Assembly (NCBI RefSeq): GCF_008923205.2
Contig: NZ_WBMS02000015.1
Coordinates: 156,638-220,637, forward strand
Source: Actinomadura physcomitrii
GTDB lineage: Bacteria > Actinomycetota > Actinomycetes > Streptosporangiales > Streptosporangiaceae
DNA: 64,000 nucleotides
Reading direction: 5' to 3'
In this document: positions 33,809-41,744 of the stretch, in pieces
Numbering within the stretch: position 1 is the stretch's first letter
How the letters are laid out: each line of letters begins with the position of its first letter
The notes under the pieces: model-generated
Told to the model about the DNA's origin: nothing
The model's database searches: none
Seen by the model: the letters and a program-made list of their open reading frames with translations, nothing else
Translations under genes and position numbers: made by a program

Positions 33809-34492
33809 TCAAAGTGCGTCGGGGCGCGGCTGGTTCTCGGCGCTGATGATCTGCTTGACCTTGCGGCGGTCGAGGCCGTGTTTGTCGGCCAGGTAGCGCT
33901 GCGAGAGCGGGCGGCCGGGCCCGTTGAGGCTCGCGCGGTACTCGGCCAGCACCGCCTGCTCCACGGTCTGCTCCACCGCAGTGCGCGCGGAGTCTGGCCG
34001 CACCAGAGTGGTGCACCGGTGAGGCTCAGCACCGGTCCGGGGCTGTATCGCGTTGCGGATGAGGGTCATCAGCAACTCGAAGGAGCCGATCAGGGCGAGG
34101 GCGGGCCATGCGCTGACCAGGGCGCCGATGACGCCGTGAGCGGCGCCGTGCGCCACGTTGGCGCCGACGGTCGCCACGATGCCCGCTGCCAGGCTCCATC
34201 GGGCCAGCGCCGGTACGGGACGGCTGCGTCGCCCGGCGTCCAAGACGACCATCGACGCGGCCCAGATCAGGCCGTCCACGGTGACGGGGACCAGCCGTGC
34301 CGTCAGGCCCTTCTCGCCGTGGGAGCGGGTGAGTTCGAGGATGTGCGCATAGGAGATGGTTGCGGCGACACCGGCCACAACGATCACGGCGAGGGCGGTG
34401 GTGGCCTGGGCGAGACGATCCGGCCACGCTGCCGCCTGCCGAGCCTCTCCGGTTCGGTGGAGCCAGCCGTTCTGCGGGTTCTCTTCGCTCAT
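33809..34492 (-). CDS. DUF2637 membrane protein (Spd/transfer-associated)
   Basis: 227 aa with four hydrophobic helices in residues ~28-135 (TALAVIVVAGVAATISYAHI, VPVTVDGLIWAASMVVLDAG, WSLAAGIVATVGANVAHGAA, SAWPALALIGSFELLMTLI). The C-terminal helix-turn-helix-like segment is SQRYLADKHGLDRRKVKQII. DUF2637 proteins are frequent on actinomycete conjugative plasmids and integrative elements, often near spread genes. Last gene of the transfer operon, in ATGA overlap with the NlpC/P60 gene. Confidence 0.85.
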   Translation of the reverse strand: MSEENPQNGWLHRTGEARQAAAWPDRLAQATTALAVIVVAGVAATISYAHILELTRSHGEKGLTARLVPVTVDGLIWAASMVVLDAGRRSRPVPALARWSLAAGIVATVGANVAHGAAHGVIGALVSAWPALALIGSFELLMTLIRNAIQPRTGAEPHRCTTLVRPDSARTAVEQTVEQAVLAEYRASLNGPGRPLSQRYLADKHGLDRRKVKQIISAENQPRPDAL

Positions 34493-35445
34493 GCGCGGGG
34501 CGCCGCGGGTCGGGTGAAGCCGAGGAGGCTAGGGCGGGTGTAGGGCTGGATCTGTACGACGGTGCCGGCGTGGGGTGCGGCGATCATTCTTCCGCCGCCG
34601 ATGACCAGGCCGACGTGTCCGGGGTTGGTTGTGGAGGTGCCGGGCCCGGAGTTGAAGAACACAAGGTCGCCGGGCTGCTCTCGGCCTTTGGTGATGTGGT
34701 GGCCGTGGCGCCATTGGTCGCCGGTGACGCGTGGAATTGTGACTCCGGCGGCCTTGTAGGCGGCGTAGACCAGGCCGGAGCAGTCGAAGGCGCGGGGCCC
34801 ATCGGCGCCCCACACGTAGGGCTTCCCGAGTTGCGCGCGGGCGAACGCGATCGCGGCGGCGGCCGCTTTCCCCAGCGGCGCGGTGGTGAAGGCCCCGGCG
34901 CCTCTGCAGCCGTCTTCTACCGAGTCGCCTCCGGACGCTGCGTAGGCGCGGGCTTGGCGCAAGACGAGATCGACGTACTGGTCGGAGTGGTTGTACTGGA
35001 AGAGCGCGGCGCGGATCTTGCCGGGTGCGCCGTTGTGTTTGAGGTAGCGGGCGGCGGCGGGGATCGCGTCGGCGGGGTCGTAGATGTTCGTGTGCCCGTC
35101 ATGGTCGCCGTCAACGCCGAACGCCTTCCAGGTGCCGGCGAGGAACTGCATAGGGCCTGCGGCGCCGGCGGAGTTGGTGCCGGTGCGGATGCCCGAGCCG
35201 GGGCCGCGCCCGTGGTCGGACTCGACCTTCCCGACAGCGGCCAGCACATTCCAGCCGACCCCGTACTCGGCTCCGGCTTTACGGTAGAGCGCCATATATG
35301 CGGGCGGGATCTTGGTACTGGTCTTGCTCGGTGAGGGTTGGCAGGCGGCCTCGCCGGTGGAGCCGGGCATGACGGCGCTGATCACCGCGACGAGCACGGC
35401 CATCAGTGCCACGACGCCGACGACCGCTCCGACGATCAGCGGCAT
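34489..35445 (-). CDS. Lytic transglycosylase-NlpC/P60 cell-wall hydrolase of the transfer apparatus
   Basis: 318 aa from ATG 35445, overlapping the upstream stop as TGATG. An N-terminal membrane helix (IVGAVVGVVALMAVLVAVIS) is followed by a transglycosylase domain with the catalytic-type Glu in AAVGKVESDHGRG and GAAGPMQFLAGTW, then NlpC/P60 with DCSGLVYAAY (Cys), NPGHVGLVIGG (His) and a following polar residue. Such bifunctional VirB1-like enzymes open peptidoglycan for the conjugation channel in Gram-positive elements. Confidence 0.9.
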   Translation of the reverse strand: MPLIVGAVVGVVALMAVLVAVISAVMPGSTGEAACQPSPSKTSTKIPPAYMALYRKAGAEYGVGWNVLAAVGKVESDHGRGPGSGIRTGTNSAGAAGPMQFLAGTWKAFGVDGDHDGHTNIYDPADAIPAAARYLKHNGAPGKIRAALFQYNHSDQYVDLVLRQARAYAASGGDSVEDGCRGAGAFTTAPLGKAAAAAIAFARAQLGKPYVWGADGPRAFDCSGLVYAAYKAAGVTIPRVTGDQWRHGHHITKGREQPGDLVFFNSGPGTSTTNPGHVGLVIGGGRMIAAPHAGTVVQIQPYTRPSLLGFTRPAAPRA

Positions 35446-36365
35446 CAGGAGCCCGCCGAATCTCGGTGGTGATCGTGCCTGGGCACGGTCGCCCAGACGT
35501 GCGCGAGGTCGCTGAGCCGGTGTCGAGGGCCGGTGGCGCCGGCGGATTGCCAGACGGGTCCGGCGGGTCCGTCGGGCGAGGTAGCGGGTGTGTGGACGGC
35601 GGTGGCGACCGGGATCTCGGGTGTGCCGAGGAGTCGGCGCAGGTTGGCTTCCCGCTTGGCGGACGGCAGCCAGAACAGGACAGGAGTGGTGGTGCCAGTG
35701 GCTTCGGCGAGGTCGGCATAGCCGCCGAGTTTCGCGATGACACGGGCGAGGGGCTCGGTGCCGGTGTCGTGTTCGAGGAAGAAGTCGAGCGTGCTCGATG
35801 AGCCGTCGGTGCGGAGCGTTGTCCAGCGGCCGAAGGCGTCGGGGTGGGCGAGATCGCCCCACAGAGCCGCACAGCGAGACTCCGACCACCACTGCTCAAC
35901 GGCGCCGCCTTGGCGTCGGGCGCAAACGTGCAGTGCGACGAAGAACTCGTTCACGCCGACCTGGTGCGCGAGCCGGGGCGAGACGGCGATTGCCGTGGCG
36001 GTGTCTTGCCGGTAGCCGAACTCGGTGATGCTTCGGCCCTGCTCGACCGCCAGGACGTGCGCGCCGGCCGGGCCGAGGATCCAGTGCCACGGTTTGGAGC
36101 CGACGGGCGTCCACGGACGGAACCGCAAGAGAGCATGGTGTCGGTGTAGGTGGTTGAGCCGTTGCCGGGCCCGTTCCGGTGTGGGAAAGAACAGTCGGGT
36201 GAGTTGTCCAGTGGTCAGGACGCGGTGTTCCCAGACCAGGGCGAGCAGATCCCGGTCGCGGGCGGTCAGCCGATAGACCAGGTCCGCGATCACGTCGGCG
36301 GACAGACGAGGTGCGCGGATTTGGGAACCACGCAGCCGAGTATCGGTCGTGCGCCGTCGGGTCAT
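35445..36365 (-). CDS. Replication-relaxation family protein
   Basis: 306 aa. Matches the Replic_Relax family pattern: an N-terminal winged helix (LTARDRDLLALVWEHRVLTT then GQLTRLFF) and a C-terminal nuclease-like fold with TLDFFLEHDTGTEPLARVIA and PVLFWLPSAKREANLRRLL. The family is found next to T4SS coupling proteins on Gram-positive mobile elements. No other relaxase candidate is in the window, so this may carry part of the DNA-processing role. ATGA overlap with the VirD4-like gene upstream. Confidence 0.8.
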   Translation of the reverse strand: MTRRRTTDTRLRGSQIRAPRLSADVIADLVYRLTARDRDLLALVWEHRVLTTGQLTRLFFPTPERARQRLNHLHRHHALLRFRPWTPVGSKPWHWILGPAGAHVLAVEQGRSITEFGYRQDTATAIAVSPRLAHQVGVNEFFVALHVCARRQGGAVEQWWSESRCAALWGDLAHPDAFGRWTTLRTDGSSSTLDFFLEHDTGTEPLARVIAKLGGYADLAEATGTTTPVLFWLPSAKREANLRRLLGTPEIPVATAVHTPATSPDGPAGPVWQSAGATGPRHRLSDLAHVWATVPRHDHHRDSAGS

Positions 36366-38881
36366 CGCCGCTCCTCTGCTTCGGGCGGTACCGCATTGCT
36401 GGTCAACGCGGCGGATTCGTCTGGCTCGCTACCGGGCTTGGAGGGTGACGGCGACGGGGCGTCCAGGTCTCTCAGCCCGACGTCGGGGATCGACCGCGGG
36501 ATGCGCTGTGGTGCGAACCGTTCGCGTGAGGCGGTGCGGACTGCGGTTGCTCGTCCGGGGATCGGGTCGGGGAGGGGGCGGGTGCGGAAGGTGAAGGGCG
36601 GTGTGGGTGTGTTGCCGTCCATGAGGCGGGCTGTGGCTTGGTAGGCGGCCAGGTGGGACAGGTCGTGTGGTGAGAGCAGGGGTGCGGTGTGGCGGGCGAG
36701 GTCGGTGGCGTCTTCGGGCGAGGCGGCGAAGTAGATCTTGTTGCGGGCGTCCGCCGACACTGCCTCCCGCAGGTCCTTGGGGAGCTGGGAGAGGTGTTGG
36801 TGGGCGATGGTGAGGCTGAATCGGTAGGCGCGGGCTTCGGCGAGGATGTCGCTGATGGAGCCGGGCAGGTTGAGGAAGTTGTGGGCTTCGTCGATGTAGG
36901 CGGCGGTGTCGGGGCGGTTGTGCTCGGCTTGGGTGGCGCGTGGGGTGATGGCCTGCCAGGTGTGGGCCAGCAGGAGTGAGCCGAAGAGGCGGACGGCGTC
37001 TTCGCCGAGGACGCCTTTGGGTAGGCGGGCGAGGATGAGGCCGCCGGTGGCGAGGGTGGCGGACAGGTCGACGGTGGACGCGCCGCCCGACAGGGTGTCG
37101 CGGATGAAGGGGCGGAGCAGGACGGCGCGGAGTTTGTTCATGACGGGGCTGATCACCGAGGCGCGGGCGGCGGGGGTGAGTTCGTCGTAGGAGGCCCAGA
37201 ATCCGGAGAGGAGTTCGTCGGTGAGGCGTGCGGTGATGCGGGCGCGGTAGGCGGTGTCGATGAGGAGTTTGGGGATGTCGGCGAGGGTGGCGCGGGCGCC
37301 GTTGACGCGGGTGAGGGTGAGGCAGGCGGACCGGAGCAGGTCGTCCAGGCGGGGTCCCCAGGCGGAGGTGAAGCAGCGTCGGAAGGTGGTGACGATCGAC
37401 TCGGCCGCGAACGCCGGGTCGTGCCCGGCCAGGACGTTCAGGCATGGCGGACGTCCCGCTGTGGCCGGGTCGAATACCACGGTGTTGCCGATGGCGCGTT
37501 CGGGGAGGCGCTCAAGGATGTCGGCAATCAGGTCGCCTTTGGGGTCGATGACCAGGGCGCCGCGTCCGGCGGCGGCGTCGGACAGGATGAGGGCCGCGAG
37601 GAAGGTGGATTTGCCGACGCCGGTCTGGCCGAGGACGTGCAGGTGTTGGCGGGCGCCGGCAACGGTGAGGCCGACGGGGCGGGGTGCGCCGGCGTCGGAG
37701 TCGCCGAGGATCCGGATGCCGGGTCCGGAGACGGGGATCGCGGGTGAGGGCGCGGTGGGGCGGGCGCCGGCGCGGGTGACACCGGGTGCGGCCAGGTCGT
37801 AGGGCAGGTGCGCAATCGCGGCCAACTCGGCGACCGAGAGCAGGTAGCCGCGGTGCAGGCGGCGGTCGGCGAGGCGGGTGGCCGGGTGACGGAGTCGGCG
37901 GCGGCGTAGGTACTGGTGGCCGGAGGTGAACAGCGCGAACGTCGAGGCGGTCTCGTGCGCGTGCGCCCGCAGCCACCCGTTGTCGATCTGATCGGGGTGG
38001 CGGCTGGCGACACCGTAGATGATCTGGACTTCGAAGCGCGGTTGGGCGGCTTTGCTGAGGATGGCACGGACTTGTTCGGCGTGTTCGGGGTGTTGGCGGG
38101 TGAGCTCGGTCGGGTTGTGGTGTCCGGACATGCCGGGGGTGACCAGGTCGAACAGGTGGTGTTGGGGTGCGGTGGAGCGGCCACCTCGGAGCGCGGACGC
38201 GGCGCGGTAGGCCTTGCCGAGGCGTCGGCCGATGGCCGGACGGGCGAGGATCTGCACCGCCAGGTGTTCGCCTTCGGCCAGCCCGGAGGCGGTGCCGAGC
38301 AGCCCGCGCAGCGGGTCGGCGTCGTGGTCGCTGGCGAGCGGGAAGTGTTCGGGCCGGGCCAGGACCAGCCGCCCGCCGGCCGCCTCGTAGCCCTGGTCGA
38401 GTGGGAGCGGTGGTGTGGCGGGCTGGGTCGTGAGGGTGGCGCCGGGCCAGGACGCCCGGATCGTCTTCTCGACTATTCCAGGCGGGATGGTGCCAGGAGC
38501 CCAGATGCGGAAGCGGACACCGTTGTGGTCGGCAACGTACTCGAAGGCCAGGTGCGGCTGTCCGAAGAGCAGGCGTTTCCAGCGGGGAAGGGTCAGGCCG
38601 ATGAGGCGGGCCCACCAGGCGGCGGCGCTGGCCGGCTCAACCTTCGGCGGCACCGCCACCTCGACCAGCCGGGCTCCGGGGATGAGCCTGCTGTTGCGCC
38701 AGTCCCGCAGTACCCAACCGAAGGCCGTCCAGCCGACGGCGACGCCCGCGATCCCCGCCGCGATCGCGGGTCCGTATCCCATGGTTAGGCCGAGGAGCCG
38801 GTGCGGGGCGTGCCCGAGATTGGAGAGGAGCCCGTACAGCCCCATCCCGGTGGTGTCGCTGATGAAGGTCATGGGATTCAT
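36362..38881 (-). CDS. VirD4/TraG-type conjugative coupling ATPase
   Basis: 839 aa. Membrane helices lie near the N-terminus (ILLGLTMGYGPAIAAGI region). Walker A is GQTGVGKST (418-426) with ALVIDPKGDLI; the Walker B region is TAAYIDEAHNFLNL. The C-terminal AAA motif SLTIAHQHLSQLPKDLREAV is typical of the TraG/TraD family. The coupling protein links the DNA-relaxase complex to the secretion channel. It has ATGA overlaps on both sides. Confidence 0.93.
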   Translation of the reverse strand: MNPMTFISDTTGMGLYGLLSNLGHAPHRLLGLTMGYGPAIAAGIAGVAVGWTAFGWVLRDWRNSRLIPGARLVEVAVPPKVEPASAAAWWARLIGLTLPRWKRLLFGQPHLAFEYVADHNGVRFRIWAPGTIPPGIVEKTIRASWPGATLTTQPATPPLPLDQGYEAAGGRLVLARPEHFPLASDHDADPLRGLLGTASGLAEGEHLAVQILARPAIGRRLGKAYRAASALRGGRSTAPQHHLFDLVTPGMSGHHNPTELTRQHPEHAEQVRAILSKAAQPRFEVQIIYGVASRHPDQIDNGWLRAHAHETASTFALFTSGHQYLRRRRLRHPATRLADRRLHRGYLLSVAELAAIAHLPYDLAAPGVTRAGARPTAPSPAIPVSGPGIRILGDSDAGAPRPVGLTVAGARQHLHVLGQTGVGKSTFLAALILSDAAAGRGALVIDPKGDLIADILERLPERAIGNTVVFDPATAGRPPCLNVLAGHDPAFAAESIVTTFRRCFTSAWGPRLDDLLRSACLTLTRVNGARATLADIPKLLIDTAYRARITARLTDELLSGFWASYDELTPAARASVISPVMNKLRAVLLRPFIRDTLSGGASTVDLSATLATGGLILARLPKGVLGEDAVRLFGSLLLAHTWQAITPRATQAEHNRPDTAAYIDEAHNFLNLPGSISDILAEARAYRFSLTIAHQHLSQLPKDLREAVSADARNKIYFAASPEDATDLARHTAPLLSPHDLSHLAAYQATARLMDGNTPTPPFTFRTRPLPDPIPGRATAVRTASRERFAPQRIPRSIPDVGLRDLDAPSPSPSKPGSEPDESAALTSNAVPPEAEERR

Positions 38882-40749
38882 CGCGGGTCGTTCTCCCTGT
38901 CGGCGGTCTCGCGGTTTTGTGTGTGGGCGGCGAGTTCGGCGGGGTCGGTGGTCACCAGCTGGTGTTCGTGCGGACTGGCCATAGCGCTAAAAGCCGCCCT
39001 GTCGGAACCGGCACCGGTTCCGCACAGCAGTCCCTGGCCCCTGTCGGCGGCCAGCAGCAGGGCCTTCTCGCCGTCGGTGAGGTCGAAGGCGTCGGCGATC
39101 TGGTCGATGGCCTGGGGTGCCTGGCGGAGCAGGATCTGGGTGGCGGAGTTGGCGATCACCGATCGCCCCAACTCGGTGGACAGCAGGTCGCCGGCGTCCT
39201 GGGTGACGACGGCGAGTCCGGCCCAGTGTTTGCGGGCGGACTTGGCCAGCCGGTACAGGAACCGTGCGCCCTCGTCCTCGCGCATGAGGGTCCACGCCTC
39301 GTCGACCACCACCAGACGGCGTCGCCGATCGGCCGGGTCGGTGACGGTCCGCCAGATCGCATCCAGGGCCAGGAGCATTCCGATGGTGCGGACCTCGTCG
39401 GGCAGGTCGCGGAGCGAGAAGGCGACCAGGTGTCCGGTGGGGCGGGTGGTGGTCGGTCCGGCGAATAGGCTTCGGTAGGAGCCGGTCGCGAACGGCGCGA
39501 GCCGCGCCGACAGATCGGCCGCGGTGCCCGCCTCCGGCGCGTTGGACTGACCCAGGGCGTCGAGTTGGTCGGTCAGGCCGGTCAGGACGGGCGCGGGGCG
39601 CGTCCAGGTGCGGGGGTCGGAGTTGACGCCGCAGGCGCGGTAGGCGGCCAGCACCGCGCGGTCCAGCACTGCTCGCTCTCCCGGTGTGAGCGGTTCGTCG
39701 AGCATCGCCCCGATGAGGGTCTGCAGGAACAGCGCCCGCCGGATGAGGGTGTCCTCGCCCTGCCCTTGCGGAAGGTCGAAGGGGTCGAAGCAGACGCCGG
39801 GTGCACCGAGGGAGATGTGGGTGCCGGCGACGTCGTCGCAAAGGCGCCGGTATTCGTCTTCGGGATCGATGACGGCGACATGGACGTCCTGGTAGAGCAG
39901 CCTCAGGACTTCCAGCTTGGTGAAGTAGGACTTGCCGGCGCCGGAGCGGGCGAGGGTGACGGAGTTGTAGTTGTCCTGGGCGAACCGGTCCCAGAGCACC
40001 ACCCCGGCCGAGTAGGCGTTCAGCCCGTACAGCACCGGTGTCTCGCCCAGCGCGGGCTGCAGGTCGGGTGAGGTGAAGGGGAAGGACGCGGCGAGCGCGG
40101 CGGTGTCGAACACCCGCCGCGCCCCGATCGCATCGGCGGCCAGCGGCAGGGTGGTGGTCCAGCCTTGCAGGGCGCGGAAGGTGGTGGGCTGGGCGTCCAA
40201 CAGCAGGGACGCGGCCAGCGCCCGAACCCGCTGCACCTCGCCCTCCAGCACGTCCGGATCGTGGGCGTGGACGGTCAGGTACAGGCCGGCGCGGAACAGG
40301 CGGCCGTGGCCGCGGGCCAGGGAGGCGGCGAGTTCGGCTGCATCATCGGCTGCGACTTCGGCGGCGAAGTCGGCCAGCCGCCCCCGCTGCGCGTCGGCCC
40401 GTGACGCCGACTCTAGGCGGGCGAGCTGGCGGCGGAGCCGCTGCGCGGCGACCAGCGGCGGAATCGGGTCGATGTGCAGGGACACATCCAGGCGACCGGG
40501 GTAGGTCAGCAGCGGCTCCAGCCAACCCGCACCGACCTCGCGCGGGTACCCGGTGATCGCGAAGGAGGAGCACACCCCGCCGGGCAACTCCAGCGACCTG
40601 GCGTTGACGCGTAGCGCCGACGGCCCCAACCCCAGCCCCGGCAGGTCCGGATCATCTTCGTGGCCGTTTTCTGCGACGCCATCGGCTGGGGCGCCTGCTT
40701 TGGTGGTGAGGCCGAGTGTGCGCGCGAGCGCGCCGAGTGAGGTTCGCAT
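38878..40749 (-). CDS. VirB4-like conjugation ATPase
   Basis: 623 aa. Walker A is ARSGAGKSY (267-275); Walker B RLVVVDEAWTLM at ~485; further family signatures are VAVIDPEDEYRRL and AVVTQDAGDLLSTELGRSVI. The N-terminal ~230 residues form the usual VirB4 domain. ATG 40749 overlaps the PrgI gene stop as TGATG. It energises the type IV secretion channel. Length is a little short of Gram-negative VirB4, normal for Gram-positive homologues. Confidence 0.93.
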   Translation of the reverse strand: MRTSLGALARTLGLTTKAGAPADGVAENGHEDDPDLPGLGLGPSALRVNARSLELPGGVCSSFAITGYPREVGAGWLEPLLTYPGRLDVSLHIDPIPPLVAAQRLRRQLARLESASRADAQRGRLADFAAEVAADDAAELAASLARGHGRLFRAGLYLTVHAHDPDVLEGEVQRVRALAASLLLDAQPTTFRALQGWTTTLPLAADAIGARRVFDTAALAASFPFTSPDLQPALGETPVLYGLNAYSAGVVLWDRFAQDNYNSVTLARSGAGKSYFTKLEVLRLLYQDVHVAVIDPEDEYRRLCDDVAGTHISLGAPGVCFDPFDLPQGQGEDTLIRRALFLQTLIGAMLDEPLTPGERAVLDRAVLAAYRACGVNSDPRTWTRPAPVLTGLTDQLDALGQSNAPEAGTAADLSARLAPFATGSYRSLFAGPTTTRPTGHLVAFSLRDLPDEVRTIGMLLALDAIWRTVTDPADRRRRLVVVDEAWTLMREDEGARFLYRLAKSARKHWAGLAVVTQDAGDLLSTELGRSVIANSATQILLRQAPQAIDQIADAFDLTDGEKALLLAADRGQGLLCGTGAGSDRAAFSAMASPHEHQLVTTDPAELAAHTQNRETADRENDPR

Positions 40750-41744
40750 CAGCCTTCCTTCCGGTGGGTGATCACGTCATCTGAGGTGGGGGTGTCCACA
40801 AGAGGGGGTTCACCTGGGGATAGCGATTCGGTCAGGGCGGCCGTGGTGCTGTTGGCGTCCAGGACCTCGGCCGGGACGCCGAGCGCGGCCAGGCTCTGCA
40901 CGGCTTCGGCGGCCCGTCGCAGGGCGACTGCGGCGGCTGAGTCGCGTCCCACTCGCCGCCGTTCGCGCCGCCGCCACGGCAGAACCGAGGCGGTGGCCGA
41001 GGCGGGGATGTGCCCTGTGATGGCGATGAGGACCTGCCGGATGAGCAGGTCGTGTTCGGTGCCGAGGTCGGTGAGGAACGCGGCGTGCGCGCGGGCGGCC
41101 TCTTCCAGTGCTGGGTCGGGCAGCGCGGGGGCGTGTCGGGTGATGTGGTCGGCCAGGCCCGTCAGGTCGACCGGGCGCGCCTGGACCAGGATCTGCACGG
41201 GGGCGTCCAAGGAGTTGAGCCACCGGCCAAACACCGCCACCAGCCCGGCCTGCTCACCGGCCGTCCGCAGCCCGAAAGCGACAGTGCCGGCGCGGACGAT
41301 GACGGCGACCCCGCCCTGCGCCAGTTCCAGGGCCCCGTCTTGGCGGACGGTGCGGACCGGAAGCCGCAACGGCTCGGGCAGCCGTCCGCGCATCCTGCAC
41401 CAGGCCGGCGGCGGCTGCACGGGCTCACTGGTCGTGACGCGTTGCTTGGATGCGCGCAGGTGGCGGAAGGCGGCGAGGGTGTAGCGGTCGAGGTTCATGC
41501 CGTCGTGGCGGGCGAACGCCAGCACGATCCCGGCCGCCGCGACCGGCACCAGTACTGCGACCAGCACCGGGAACGGCACCAGCGGCCCGAAGGTGAGCAA
41601 CACCCACAGGCAGGCGGCGGCGGTACCGGCCAGGATCGTGACCTGCTTCGCGGTGAGGCCGTAGAGGATCTTGTCGGGCTGGTCGACGTCGGCAGGGATC
41701 TTCACGCTCATCGGCGCCTCGACGTGCTGGTGGCGGGTGCTCAT
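40749..41744 (-). CDS. PrgI-family transfer protein (VirB3-like)
   Basis: 331 aa from ATG 41744, which follows GGAGGGGAGG and overlaps the TrbL stop (ATGA). The N-terminus has IPADVDQPDKILYGLTAKQV and two membrane helices (VTILAGTAAACLWVLL and VPFPVLVAVLVPVAAAGIVL), the PrgI/VirB3 signature. A ~230-aa soluble extension follows (VAVIVRAGTVAFGLRTAGEQ, QILVQARPVDLTGL). In Gram-positive T4SS it sits directly before virB4, as here. Confidence 0.85.
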   Translation of the reverse strand: MSTRHQHVEAPMSVKIPADVDQPDKILYGLTAKQVTILAGTAAACLWVLLTFGPLVPFPVLVAVLVPVAAAGIVLAFARHDGMNLDRYTLAAFRHLRASKQRVTTSEPVQPPPAWCRMRGRLPEPLRLPVRTVRQDGALELAQGGVAVIVRAGTVAFGLRTAGEQAGLVAVFGRWLNSLDAPVQILVQARPVDLTGLADHITRHAPALPDPALEEAARAHAAFLTDLGTEHDLLIRQVLIAITGHIPASATASVLPWRRRERRRVGRDSAAAVALRRAAEAVQSLAALGVPAEVLDANSTTAALTESLSPGEPPLVDTPTSDDVITHRKEG

